DNA of 64,000 nt from Ficedula albicollis (taxonomy: Eukaryota > Chordata > Aves > Passeriformes > Muscicapidae): the NCBI RefSeq assembly GCF_000247815.1, contig NW_004775881.1:821496-885495 (forward strand). The letters are read 5' to 3'. Positions 11,770 through 24,045 of the stretch are shown piece by piece; position 1 is the first letter of the stretch, and each line of letters starts with the position of its first letter. The notes beneath the pieces were generated by a model. That model saw only the letters and a program-made list of their open reading frames with translations. It did no database searches and had not been told where the DNA came from. Made by a program: the position numbers and the translations under genes.

Positions 11770-13920
11770 AAAGCCACAAGGAATATGGCTGTGTGGGACA
11801 GATGGAGCCAGCAGTACCTCTGCTGGAGAAACTGGTGGTAAGGACTCTAGAGTCACCATTCTGAAGCAGTATAATTGACTGTGGGTTTTGAGGTTTTGGA
11901 ACACCGTGAGTACACAGGCTCATATTGCAGGAGCACATAAAACATTGTGCTAAGCATCCCTTGATAAAAATAAAACAACCAAGCTAAAGGCCTGCCTTTC
12001 TCATAATAACAACATGACGAAACATGAAATGTTCTTTTCCTTGGAATTCCAATTTTCTATGATTTATTTTGCCAGACTGTAATCAGAAATAGATGCTTCA
12101 GCAGAGTCTGACACAAGCAATGTAGTCCAGGAGGAATTCTAAGATCTCAGAATAGAAAACATTGTGTAAATAATATATTTTGTTCAAGACAAAATGGGTT
12201 ATAAGGGAAAGTGAAAAGGTGATTTCTAGAAGGTAGCCAATGTCATAGCCATTGAAACAGAAAATTATTGTTGTATCTTGTTAGGTTTTTCAATTTTCCC
12301 TGGTTGGTATGTAAGAAGGTAATGAATAATGGAATTACATTAAAATGAAAGGTGTTCATTTTTTTGCTATTGGGCCTGAGAGGAGAACATGACTGTGAAA
12401 ATACTGGGAGGGTACAATAGTTTTCAGAAATTAGGTTCCTCTCACAAAATTTTTGCTTTTAAAGTATGGAAAAATATTGCAGTTTCATCTGCTTTGGGAA
12501 TGAAATATATAGGATTTCAGAGGAGATGAAACCTGATTGTGCCGAATGCAGTCCTTACCTTGACAAATCTTCAGGCCATTTGTTTATACTGTGTGCTCTG
12601 GCCAAATCCCCCAGCTCCCTTGGGTAATGGCACTCCTTGGGTACAATCTGCCATTCTTTAAGTGCTTTGCTGCAAGGAGCCCTTTTTTATTACAGTGAAT
12701 TGCTCAAGCTTTGCTGGAAATCCCAGGTTTTGTTTGTGCGCATGCGCATGGATATACTTGCAATGATTGCTATGTTTAACTGTTCCCCTGTGTGAGTGAA
12801 CATTCTGCATGCTTACACACGTTTGGGTTCTGTGGGTGAGTGTTCTGGCTGCATGTGCAGGCATGAGCAAGCACACACACACACACACATAAAAGAAAGG
12901 TTGGATTCAGAAAGTGTTAACCATGTCTTTCTGTCCACTGCTTAGCTGGCAATCTTTATTCAGAAATGTAGTCCCTCGGCTGCTACCCTTCTGTCAAATG
13001 TTAATGCCATTGGCCAGTAGGGAAAAAAAGGACAGGGAGAGGAACATGGGACACTTTCTCTAGCACTGCCTAAGCCCCACCTCTTTCAAAAATCAGGGTT
13101 GCATCTAGGGATTTGAGGTAAGAAGGTCAAGGGACAGGTGGTGTGCTGGCATAAAAGATATCACTACTGTATGAAATATAGAAAAATAATTACATTACTG
13201 TATGCTTTTTAAAATTTATTTCTTTTCTTTTAAGATTTGTTTGCTTGTCCTAGCAATGAATCAAAGAAAATCAGAAAGTTAAATAAGTGACATATTTTTT
13301 TTTCTTCTGTAATTCATCAGCTTTTCCATTGCAAGAATATCCCAGACTTTTTGGAATCCATCTGTTTGGTTACAATAAACCTGAGTTTCAACCTGTTGTC
13401 ATAACATTTTTTTCTGCAGGAGCAATAGAGTTGGAGCTGGAGTAATTGATGAGATCTCAGCTTACTATTCTCTTTTGGTCCAGGAAGGACACAGCACTGG
13501 GATAATTGACCTATTGTCTCAGCTCAATGGGTAGGCAGTCTAGCAGATAAAAGGCACTTTGCATCTTCCATCAGTTCTTATCTGGTGGAGCTGTGCTGAT
13601 TTGAAGTTAGGTTTATATGGACGTGGGTGGGAATTCAAAATCAGGCTGCTTTATTTTAACTGACACAGAAGAAGGGGAGAAATTGCTATAGGCAATCATA
13701 ACCCCTCAAGTTTGGAAGCGATATCTTGGGTAGTTTCTGTGGAACAAGGGAGGAGTCCCTATTGGACAGGGACCTTTTACTCCAAGGTTTAATACAGAAA
13801 TCTTTTTGACTGTAGCTGTGCAAAGCAAATGGGAGCAGATGTACCCAAGAAAATATTTTATTTCAATAGCAATAGTCTCATCAGACAAGAAATGGCCAAA
13901 CATGGTGTTTTGTTTTGACC
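11770..13920. other. Unique DNA, no gene recognised
   Basis: Single-copy sequence between the CR1 element and the first tandem duplication. It holds a (CA)n microsatellite and nothing else I can support. Short open frames on both strands look random. Confidence 0.6.
12872..12889. repeat. (CA)n microsatellite
   Basis: Nine perfect CA units. The CGCATGCGCATG alternating purine-pyrimidine stretch just upstream (about 12740) is separate. Confidence 0.9.
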
Positions 13921-13927
13921 TGTGTAA

Positions 13928-14059
13928 CAGGAGATGATGAAGAGGCTGGAAATCTCAGGCGCCTCTCTTGCTTGTTAAGTTCCTCTTTTTTTGCAGGAGA
14001 TGATGAAGAGGCTGGAAGTCTCAGGTGCCTCTCTTGCTTGTTAAGTTCCTCTTTTTTTG
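13928..14059. repeat. Two-copy tandem duplication, 66-bp unit
   Basis: Units 13928-13993 and 13994-14059 differ at only two positions (AAATCTCAGGC versus AAGTCTCAGGT). Each unit ends in a pyrimidine tract, and the junction reads CTCTTTTTTTGCAG, a good splice-acceptor look-alike, followed by GAGATGATGAAGAGGCTGG. A G-run (14060-14067) follows the second copy. Confidence 0.95.
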
Positions 14060-15623
14060 GGGGGGGGTTACTTCGTTTTCCTCCTGTGCTTTGCCTTAGC
14101 CTTCTTGGCTGTTATATGCAGGCTGTTATATGTTATGCTCTTTAATACAAAGAAGAGCTGTCAAGCCTTCATCAAGTATATGAGCTGCTCTATTCCCGGT
14201 CATTCCTCCACAAACAACAGCTAATAAGTCCCCATCACTGAAAAGGGGTGTTACAATGTGGCACAGAAGTCTCTGGGAGGTTTGATTTTGATCCCTTGTA
14301 TTTACATGGTGACACAAAGGCTATAGGGCCATCATATAGTCTGGGAGGTAACTCTTCTGGGAGAGTTTTGGCTCCTGAATTCCCATATGTCATTTGAGGT
14401 GGGTGTTCTATAAATCACCAGCTAGCATCACGAAGTGGTAAAGGCAAAAAAAGCATATCCATAAGATGCATAAGATGCCATTTCCCCCAATCTGTTCTTT
14501 AGTAAGATGCCACTAGCTATTACTCTGCCATGCCCTAGGGGATCTAAAGTAAAGGACTTTAGACCTAATCTCAAATTTTATGTCTCGTTTCAAGAAGTGT
14601 CCTTTCTGTGTGTCCACTTGTGCTGGACATCCAAACTGGTGCTAGAGCTTCACATTAAACATATAATGCCTTTCCAAAACTATTCGATGTAGATCATGTA
14701 CCTCTATAGACCTTTTGGTAGAAGCCAAAGGAGCTGCCTGTATTGATTTACTCATGGGGCTTGGAGAGAGCTGTGAGAGTCGAAGTGAACCTTTGCTCAG
14801 TAATTTTATTGGACTCTGTAGAAGAATGTATCTGCCTGAAGGGAGAGAGAAAAACAGGGTTTTAAGGAAGATCACAATCTAATATCTCTTTGATCTTTGA
14901 AACTAACACACTTCTTATGCAGAGCACCTCTAGCTGTGGGGTTTTCACTTCCTGTGAAGATGTCTGGAGTGTTTTCTTTGTGGTACAGCCTGTGCAACGC
15001 TCTGTTGATGAATTAAGTGATGTTCAAATTTTATGTGAAAATTTGTGCAATTATCTCTCAGAGCTAAGGGGAAGACTAACATGCCCATCTTTTATCAAAT
15101 GCACATGGTTTCATTTTCCACTCTTCTGCACATGCAAAATTGAATGTTTTTTAAGTTGCAATTGCGTAGAGGTTGCTGTATGCACCATGCAAGATTTTTG
15201 ATACATGAGACTACTATACGATCCAGTGTGAGCTGTGAGCCACTGATAATTTCTGCAATTTTTGATGCAGAGACTAAGTGCCATGCCTTTGGAAGCATGA
15301 TATAGCTGCATGAGTCTCAGTTTTAGTTTCCAAAGTGTGCTAATAGAAGATTCTTCTAAATACTGGAGAATACATCTCTGGCTAGCAGAAGTTCTTGAAA
15401 TCAATTTCCCTTTGCAAACCACACTTGGGTGATTCAGACTGAAGAATGTTTTAAGCCTTTTGTCTGTAAGGTACAAGTCTTATGTAGGCTTCTGTTTTAA
15501 TTTACTGCACTTGTAAGCAGGTATTTAAAACTAGTCACAGTAGTCTTTTATAAATCACAAGAAATAGTCCACCCTCAATACCCTTTCCAGTCCTACCCAA
15601 TGAGTCAAGGCTTGTCAAAGACC

Positions 15624-15727
15624 GTTTTAGAAATCTTGAAAAAATCTGACATTGTGTTGAGACAGCTGTTAAATAGTTTTAGAAATCTCTAAAATATCTG
15701 ACATTGTGTTGAGACAGCTGTTAAATA
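15624..15727. repeat. Two-copy tandem duplication, 52-bp unit
   Basis: Units 15624-15675 and 15676-15727 start GTTTTAGAAATCT and end GCTGTTAAATA. They differ at about three positions in the A-rich middle. Confidence 0.95.
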
Positions 15728-15729
15728 TA

Positions 15730-18140
15730 TTTATTTCCCTCTCCCAGGTTTCCTTTCCTTCACTATGAGCAATGCAATTGTAATACTATTTTTAGCCCAA
15801 CTTTTCATTTCATTCGTATGTATTTCTACCTTCCATGTACACCTAATTTATTCTAACATGAAAAATACTGGGAAAGTCACTAACCCCCACAAAAAGCTTT
15901 ACAAGCTGAGGCTAGGTGTTGCTCATATACACTCCAGATGCCCAAGCCCACAATTAAAGGAGTAAAATCAGATTTCAGGGTGCACTCTGACTCTTATATA
16001 TGACTTCCCTGAAAACAAATGTCGCTTCAAAACAAAAACCTCTGCAGAGGTACCTAAAATAGCCTTGTGTCTGAGAGTAGTTTGCTTCAGTGTGGGAGAG
16101 TGAAGTCTGTTATCTTTCTACTTGTTTAATAGGATTTTACCTAGCAGGAGAGAGTATGGGTATTGTGGTTTTTTTGGTACATTTTTACTAAGAAATATGA
16201 TATGAAAAACAGAAGCCTGCTCCTATTTGTCGCCCAGTCTTTCTGAAGATGTTGGGAGTATTGGTGCTCCTCAATCATAAGTGGATCACGCTTAGGTTGG
16301 TGACCATCTTCTCCTTCCCTTTTGCAAGTGCCCCTTTCTACTCCTGGTTTTCCTCCATAGGCTGGCCTGGAGGTGAGAATTTGAAACTGGTGTGCTGTGC
16401 ATGTGGGGTGAGATTCTTGCAGTCTACCAGGGGCTTTTTCCCAGCTCCCAAATGCTTGTATTCTTCAAGAGTGATCAGGAAAAGTGCACTTCTGCATGAG
16501 GGCAGGGATGCATCTGCTGAGCACAGGTAGTTGGGCAAAGACCTGTGTTCACCAGTGATGAGGTGGGGACCAATGCATCACTAATGATGACTGGTAGTGA
16601 GTCAGGAATGGGGCAAATGAGGTGGATAATAGTAACCCATCTGTGCTAGTAGTTAAGTGTATGCTATGGTCTGCTTTCAGCTTCTAAGTTAAGGAATAAA
16701 ATCACTAGCTTGGAAAAAAAAAGTGGAGAACTATTAACTCCTCTATTGTTGCCCTTCCAGGGGGATTAAATAAGACAATAACTAATAAATAATGGGTCTG
16801 TCTTCAGTTGGAGTTTGAACAGAGAGGTCTGGGCTTTTTAAGTGCCTCCCCAAATGTGCAGCTTTCTGGAAATACTTCTTGCCAGAACATCCCTGGCATT
16901 GCAACAGAGACAGTACGTCCTCCCTGAGCAGTGGTAGCCGAGCTGGGACAAGTGAGGAAAATGACAAGCTGGTGCTGCTGCACCATCCCCATCACGGCTC
17001 TGTGTGTGGCGAGCACTGTGTGTGTGCTCAGGGCTGCATGTATATGTGGTGTGACCCAGTGCCATGTTCCTGGGACACCTGTGCCTTAAGCTGCTGCAGC
17101 CCAGTCCTGCTGGCTGGAGGGCAGGCCCTGCCGCCCAGCAGCAGCAGCGCCACCGGAGTGCTGGCTGACTCCTGCATGGAGTGAAGGAATCAGGAGCATG
17201 TCAGGCACACTTGATTGCTGGTCACTGGAGAGAATAAAAAAATTAGAGAATTAACAAAGGCTATATGTAAAAATTAGGTTTTATGCCTACCCTGGGCATT
17301 GAGGGGGGGAGAGGGGGGGTGTCCTTTTTTTTCCTGTCGACCGGAGAGGGGAGCTCACCTGCTTTTTATTCACTGTCACCCTGCTCTCTGCACCAAAGTG
17401 CATGCTTTCTGTAACCCATTAGGAAGGGTGGAAGACTTAGATATTATTCTTGTTGTGTCTATGGCCCTTGCAATTATAAACTTCCTGAGATCAGAGGGAA
17501 TAAATTCTTGCCACTTAGAAAGTCTTTTAATGTCAAGTTGTGACTAATAAACATCTGAGCTGCAGATGTGGTACTATAGGTTTACCTGTTGCCTCAAACT
17601 TTTCTAGCATTAATTACTCTGGTAACGGCAGGTCATGGTTATGCACCTTAGCTATTTCTGAGGATGAAATAACGCATTTTCTCTTTGAGCCTTGCTGATT
17701 TGTGCAATGCAGAGATGCCAGCCCAGTTAAAAAAGCAAATTTCCATTTCAGCTGTAATTTTAAGCTGTGTTTACAACTGCAAAACTGCATACTGTATGCT
17801 TTTAAAGGTGTGTTTCCGCAGCCACCACCACCAGAATTCAACATCCTAATTAAGGAAAACCTTACCATCTGGTAAAAATGAAAAATAGAGTCCCAGTAAT
17901 GCACAAAACCGCAGGTTATACAGAACTCAGGTGAGTTTGGATGTTAGTAGGCATCAGTAGGCTCCTATGATAAAGCTAAAACTCATTTTTGCTATGTCTA
18001 GAAACAGCTTTGAACATAATTGGAAACTCTGGATCCTAACTCTGGAATCTGAGACTGTCTGGCATCAGCACAGATTTTAATTACTTGACATCTTATCTCA
18101 GATTTCAATACAAGATGTGAACAAAAGTATGTATTCTATC
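15730..18140. other. Unique DNA, no gene recognised
   Basis: Contains a moderately GC-rich patch at 16880-17180 with a CAG/GCC-rich stretch (17135-17150) and a G-run pair at 17302-17320. The 101-codon plus-strand frame over the patch (16879-17184) is cysteine-rich, mainly from TGT/TGC repeats, and resembles no known family. Confidence 0.55.
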
Positions 18141-18146
18141 ACCATT

Positions 18147-18823
18147 TGTTGAAAACAGGTGCGGCGGTGATCTTTATCTCCGGAGGGGGATATCTTCTGT
18201 TAATGGGCCGTCTGTTAAAACCAGGTGGGGCAGTGTTCTTTCTTTTCTACAACCCATTCTTCCTTCAGGGAGGCATCTTCTGTTAACGGGCCATTGAGTC
18301 TCGCTGCATGACTGATAAAATTACATCATCCCAGTGTGAGATGCTCCACCCAGGGGGAGGAGCCAAGCATTTCCCACCTAAATAAAATTTGGTATTTGGA
18401 ACATCAGAGCAGCCTTTTTCCACTGGATTCCAGAGGAAAACCATACCCTTCTGCATCATCACTGGACCATTGGAGGAAAAATGCACTTTCTACAGGATGA
18501 TTGTTTCAAATGAACCACATCTGTCACCGCAGGAGGACTGCAGCCACAATTTAATCAGACTGCTACCAACACCCTGACTGACAGGGTGTCAGGTTGTATT
18601 CTGACTTTGTCAGTGTTTTGGTTTTTTTTTTTTCTTTTTTGTATTACTGTATTTTTATTTTAATTTTTTCCTAGTAAAGAACTGTTATTCCTATTCCCGT
18701 ATCTTTGGCTGAGAGCTCCTTAATTTCAAAATTATAATAATTTGGAGGGAGGGGCTTTACATTTTCCATTTCAAGAGAAGCTCCTGCCTTTCTTAACAAA
18801 CACCTGTCTTTCAAACCAAGACA
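18147..18823 (+). mobile_element. ERVL-like solo LTR (passerine type)
   Basis: This 677-bp element begins TGTTGAAAACAGG and ends CAAACCAAGACA. U3 has an imperfect internal duplication (CAGGTGCGGCGGTG at 18156 and CAGGTGGGGCAGTG at 18222, each followed by ATCTTCTGTTAA). A TATA-like CTAAATAAAAT lies at 18379-18388, a T-rich tract at 18618-18672 and an AGTAAA poly(A)-type signal at 18673-18678. The last 150 bp (GAGAGCTCCTTAATTTC to the end) are clearly homologous to the ends of the elements at 48654-49357 and 54865-56334. The flanks do not show a clean 5-bp duplication, which fits an older insertion. There is no internal retroviral sequence. Confidence 0.8.
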
Positions 18824-18829
18824 CATCTC

Positions 18830-20180
18830 TTTGTTCATACCAGTATCCCAGGGCAAAACACCCCCATATGAGGCACTTTTAACTCCAAATTCATATCTTA
18901 TTTCATGGCTATGGTAATGACAGAAATAGTCAATTAGTAATGGCCATCCTCTTTCTGTTTCTTCTAGCCTTGTTTCTCTCTCAAATAGAGTTTACAAATT
19001 TTTTTCTTTTTTGTTTTCCCTTGGCTTTACAGTAGTACTGCATCAAACATTACCTGTAATGTTTTGTCCTAAGCATTTCAAATGCCTTTCATGAAGCCAG
19101 GGTCTCCATACTGTGAAACACTGACCCCACTGTGATTCCATTTGCAATGTGGTTTCATTTCTAACAGTTTCTTGCTCTGTGTTTCCCCACTGTGAAGTTG
19201 TGTGTGTCTGTTATGAGGTGAGAGAGGGGACAGGGACCATTACTTGAAATGTTGTCTTTTCACACTCCTGGTTTTGTCCTCATCACCCCACTCTGACTTC
19301 TTAATTGCAAAACTACCCAGCACAATAAAATTATGCCTGTGAATGAAACCTCACCTTTTATTAATGCTAAGTATTTCTCTTACTATGCTATGTCTGGAAA
19401 GTATTCCACAGATAGGCCACAAATTGCTTTAGAATATTTTCTTTGAGTTATTTTGCTCTCTGCCCTGGATCAGCAAGAATATGGTTCAAATAATAATTTT
19501 ATGGTGTGTCTCTCAGGAGTGGAGTATAATGTTAAATTATGCATTCCATCTGCAAGGCACTGGATGCACAATCCTGCATAAATAAAAAAAAACCCTACAT
19601 GTTTTAAGGAAGAAACAGAAAGAAAGGATATGGCACATAAAAACAATGGAAGAAGAGCCTTCCATTATGCTTGCCTTTGTGTAAAATCAGAGGCCGTTAT
19701 GTAAACCAGACAGAAGTCAAACTTCTTAAAAACAGAGCTCATAAATGACTTAGATTATATCATTTTATTAAAACCTTTCTGCATGATACGAGTTAGAAGT
19801 TGAATGATGACTCAGATAAATATACTGGAGACCTTATAGTGCATACATTTGACACACTCATTCCACACATCCATATATATGTGTGCAGGTGGTCTACTTT
19901 GCTTCGTAAGTCCCTTAAAGCTTTGCCTCTGGGAAGCATCCTGCCACTGTGGGCAGTGGGAAGAAATGCTGTAGTGCTTGCAGCAGGAAAACCTGAACAA
20001 GGCTATGGATTCTGCCACTGTCTAGAGACATAAAAGTATAATTATTTTGAATCTTTGTCCCCTTACTCAAGGCTGGTGATTCAGGGTGATGCTGGCTTTG
20101 GAGTCAAATGGCTATCTTTGTCATTCAGCACAGTGCAAATCTCCCTGATGATCCTGCCCAAATTCTATGTGTCCTCTCAA
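18830..20180. other. Unique DNA, no gene recognised
   Basis: AT-leaning single-copy sequence. Nothing beyond short random open frames could be supported. Confidence 0.55.
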
Positions 20181-20187
20181 GAACATC

Positions 20188-20262
20188 TCAATTTTTCTCA
20201 CCATGCTTTTTCATGTGGACTGTGTGGTCTTGGTGGCTATGGAACTTCTCCCCACAGGAGCA
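20188..20262 (-). other. Cryptic C2H2 zinc-finger-like coding stretch
   Basis: On the minus strand the last 25 codons of an open frame (20676 down to 20188) read CSCGEKFHSHQDHTVHMKKH followed by GEKN and a stop. The spacing is C-X1-C-X3-F-X5-H-X2-H-X3-H-GEK. Classical C2H2 fingers are C-X2-4-C-X3-F-X5-L-X2-H-X3-H with a TGEKP linker, so only the first cysteine spacing and the Leu position are off. A good donor-like CATG/GTGAGA falls right after the last histidine codon, so the fragment could be an exon end. The upstream part of the frame is not finger-like, and I see no strong acceptor. It may be a relic exon, an unusual real exon, or chance. Confidence 0.25.
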
Positions 20263-20950
20263 GCGGGAACCAGGCTTAGGACTTGCATTTAGGTAATGCG
20301 GAGGCCTAGTGAAAGCCCAATGCTGAACAGCAGGGCTCTGAAGCACAACTGATTGAGGCAAAGGCAAATACAGGGTATCAGACTGAAATTCAGCAGCCAT
20401 AGATGGATTCAAAGTGAACTCAAGCACAGAAAGAGATGGCCACTCTTCAGTGCTGATGCTTTGAGTTCCACTGAGAATGGGGCAGGGCAAGTTCTTGAGA
20501 GGGAGGAACCTAGTGGAGCCTGTTCTCTGCTTTCCCTTGGGATAGCAGCCCAAGTGCTTCTCTGTGTGGGCACTCAACCATTCAGGTTTACTAGATGGAG
20601 TATTTAAAGTATTCCTCCCCAGAGTGTCTGCTTTTTTCAGGAAAGCACACTGCTTCTTTCTTTGGCACCTCCCCAAGTGTTCTTGGCAAAGCTGTCAAAT
20701 GTGTCATTGTAATGGGAGGCCTCTTTGCCGCGGTTTGAGCAGCAAGAGCTGGCTGGGAAGTGCGGGGCTGGTCTGAGGAGGACTGCTTGTAGAGAGCTCT
20801 CAGCGGAAATCTTTTGACTCTGGAACTTGTTTGCTCTGGCAAACTCCCTGTGCCTGTCTGGACACAAAGAGGGTTCAAGACACATGGCTTTTGTTTGGTT
20901 TTCCTGGAGGGAAGGCTTTGCTTTTCATTTGGCTGAATTTCTGAGTGGTA

Positions 20951-20967
20951 GAGAGAGAGAGAGAGAG
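20951..20967. repeat. (GA)n microsatellite
   Basis: Eight to nine GA units. Confidence 0.9.
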
Positions 20968-21330
20968 TGCATGTGTGCTTCAGGCTATATTGATCTGTGT
21001 CTTGTGTGAGGGTGATACCGGTGCTTTTCAGTAACCTTTAGCTTTCTGAATCAGATGCAAGTACCAAAGAGGCAGGCTCTTCATGTATCTTTGACAATGA
21101 AATAAAGGTTAAAGTATGTGATGGAAGGTTTCTCTTATTTTTTAGCTGCAGGTGGAGATCAGATAGATGCTTACACTCTGTAGCTCCCAGCAGCCTCCAG
21201 CCCTTTTTCTTCCACCTCTGAATTTTCTGTCAAACCTCACATGGCCCTGACCCACCTGAAGAGCTCTCAAGCAGTTAAGAAAGGGAATTCCAGAAGGTGT
21301 GGTGTGCACAAGACCATAAGAACTCCATGA

Positions 21331-21490
21331 GGAAGAATTACCGGATTGCATGGAAAATCATTATAAGAAGACAACACACAGTCTGCAATGTATTTTTTAA
21401 AAAGTAGTAAGGAAGAATTACCGGATTGCACGGAAAATCAGTATAAGAAGACAACACACAGTCTGCAATGTATTTTTTAAAAAGTAGTGG
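21331..21490. repeat. Two-copy tandem duplication, 80-bp unit
   Basis: Units 21331-21410 and 21411-21490 both start GGAAGAATTACCGGATTGCA and end in AAAAAGTAGT. They differ at two internal positions (CATGG versus CACGG; CATTATAAG versus CAGTATAAG) and at the last two bases. Confidence 0.95.
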
Positions 21491-21499
21491 TTGGGAGAA

Positions 21500-23150
21500 A
21501 AGCTTTGACTTTGCCTTCTAGAAAGAGTGATTATTTATTTGTAAAATATAATCATGAGGCAGTGCTTGTAATTGTAGACTTGTTCTGAGGAGATAAGACA
21601 AAACATTTTGTTCATCCATGGATTCTGGAGAAACTCTAGTTTTTAAAAATGCTTTGAAACCATGCCATGCATTGAATGAAAAGGCACACAAGCTGAAACA
21701 CAATTTAGCAGCAAGTCTGATCATTTTGTCTCCCCAAATCCAATCTGTCAGATCCTAGATCATTGCAGTATGTGTTAGAGGCTATGTGGCAGGGAAAAAA
21801 ATCAACTTGAAGAGCATAATAAAGTGATGCTGCACAGCCCCTACCAGCCAGGGATGTGCCTGAAAAACAAATTGTCAAGAAGTGTGTTTTCAGGAGCATC
21901 ATGCGAGAGGCTGAAGGTTTCCTATTCTGAGAAGGCTGCAAATGTACAGCTTCTAAACATTGATATGAAACAGGAGTTGGAATTTGTGATTTGTTTTCCC
22001 ACAAACCACTTTTAGACTCTGGAAAGGAACTCCAAGAAAGCATCAGCCTTGAGCACTGAACACCTAAAACTGCATTGCTGACCCTCTGAAGGCACAAAGT
22101 GGGGTATTTTTTCACTCATTTTCTTTCACTATGGGCAGTGCTCCTCCAAATTATCAGAAATCAGGTAACAGCATGCAGCAATTGCGCCTTCCTTCTTGTA
22201 ATAGCTAGTGTGATTTCTAACAGGTTGCACAAGTTGCTCTAAGCACACCCTTGCTTCCCTGAGCCACACTGTGGTTTTGCCAGAAATTTGTAAGTTAGAT
22301 CACAGACTGTGCTGAACCAGTGGGTGCTCCCAGTGTGCTACCAATTTATCAGATAGTACAGAAAAGTAGGAAGAGATTAAATTACATCAGGAAAAGATGT
22401 AGAAGTGCACCATCCATCCTGTGAAATTAGTCTAGGGAAAAAGCAAGTCTCAGTAGTGGAAAGGGAAGTCAAGTCTTTAAAAAAGATTGCCCACTGGGAA
22501 GTACAATGTCTATACATCTTTGAAAGTATATTTAGTACAATACTTCTCACAGAAATGAATATATGGGAGCCAGGCCACGTTTCCAAATAAGCTGAAGTTT
22601 TCTTAACTGTCTCCCCACAAATACATGCCTGGAAAGTGCACTTGGTGTCTCCCTGCCTTTTCTCTTATCACAGTATTTTGCAGGTTGATGTCTCTTGAGA
22701 GGGCTGTGATTCCTGGTTAATGCACATGCAAGCATGCAGTGAGCTACAGGTGCTGCAGAACAGTATCCCCCCTGCTGAGCAGTGGGAGGCGGTCTGTCTG
22801 CTCAAGCCTTATCTCCCAAAGACATTTCTAATTGCAATTCTACAAGGTGAGGGGGATAACCTTCATCATGCTTCAGTATCCTGGATCAATTCAAGTTTAA
22901 GGAATTCCATTCTGACTTTTTTGCAAGGTCATCCTGCAGAGGTATATTCCTTTTTAGGAGAATATTATTTACTTAAAATGTAAAATTCATGCCTCATGTG
23001 TTAGTGCAGATGCAATATTTCAGCCTGTTGGAAGAACAATTTCTGTGCATGAAGCCATCTCGAGTGACCCGAATCTATGAAGTAAGTGAGGGTTACTCCT
23101 TCCAACAGCAGCATCTTTGCACAGAATATTTTATCCAGCAACCTCTAAAA
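21500..23150. other. Unique DNA, no gene recognised
   Basis: No repeat family or conserved coding frame seen. The 136-codon minus frame at 21705-22115 does not resemble a known protein. Confidence 0.55.
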
Positions 23151-23154
23151 GTTC

Positions 23155-24032
23155 AGCCAGGGGAAGTTCAATTACCTGCACCTGGGTAGAAAACCCCCTG
23201 GGAACTGGTACATGTTGTGGGCCACCCAGGTGGAAACCGGCTCGGCAGAGAAAGACGTGGGGAGTCATCAGTGTGTGCTTGTGGTAAAGACAACAAAATG
23301 TACCATGGCTTGCTTTTAGGAGAGGTATTGCCAGCAGGTCAAGGGGGTGATCCGTCTCTTCTACTCAACACTGCTTAGACCTCATCATGAGTGCTATATT
23401 CAGCTCTGGGCACCCTGGTACAAAAAAGTCATGGACACGCTAAAGAGAGTCCAGCAGAGGATCATGAAGATGATGAAAGACTGGAACTCTTCTCCTGTGA
23501 GAAATGGCATAAAGAGCTGCAGACACTGTTTAGCCTGGAGAAGAGAAGTTTTGGAGAAGATCTCATCAAGACTTGAAGGGAAAGTCCATAGAACAGAGAC
23601 GGACTTTTTCCAGTGGTGCCCAGTGACAGGACCAGAGGCAATGGTCACAAACTGAAACAGTGGAAATGCCATCTGAACATGAAAAGAAACTCTTCTATTT
23701 TGAGAATGAATAAGCATTGGAAGAGTTTTCCCAAAGGGGCCGTGAAGTCTCCATCCTCGGAGGTGTATTCAAAACATACTGGACATGGTCATGGGCAACC
23801 CGTTCTAGGCAGCCCTATTTGAGCATTGGGGATCTCCAAAGGGCAGTGTCCAGATATTCCCCAGAAGCTACTCCTGCTGCTGCCAGTCCTCTGGCGATTC
23901 CTTGTGTAGTAGATGATTTGATCTCAGGAAAGCCCAAGCTGTTTTATGGAGCCATTTCTTGCCTATCCTCAGCTGCCTCATGCTGCTGCCTCACCAGGCA
24001 GAGGTCTCTTCCAACAGCAGCCATTCTGTGAC
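23155..24032 (+). mobile_element. CR1 LINE 3' part, interrupted by about 155 bp of other DNA
   Basis: CR1 pol C-terminus and 3' UTR modules run in order: 'CCTGCACCTGGGT' (about 23176), 'GGCAGAGAAAGACGTGGGG', 'GCCAGCAGGTCAAGGGGGTGA', 'CTCATCATGAGTGCTATATTCAGCTCTGGGCACC', 'GTCCAGCAGAGGATCATGAAG', 'GGAGAAGAGAAG', 'GACATGGTCATGGGCAACC'. After GATCTCCAAAGGG (about 23841) the CR1 match stops. It resumes at CAGAGGTCTCTTCCAAC (about 23998) and finishes CATTCTGTGACC. The insert between has no recognisable identity. Frameshifts show the coding part is dead. Confidence 0.85.
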
Positions 24033-24045
24033 CTAGGACAGTAGC

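Noticed and set aside
16879..17184. Cysteine- and histidine-rich 101-codon frame
   Set aside because: Cys and His come from TGTG/CATC repeats; the spacing fits no zinc-binding or disulfide-rich family.
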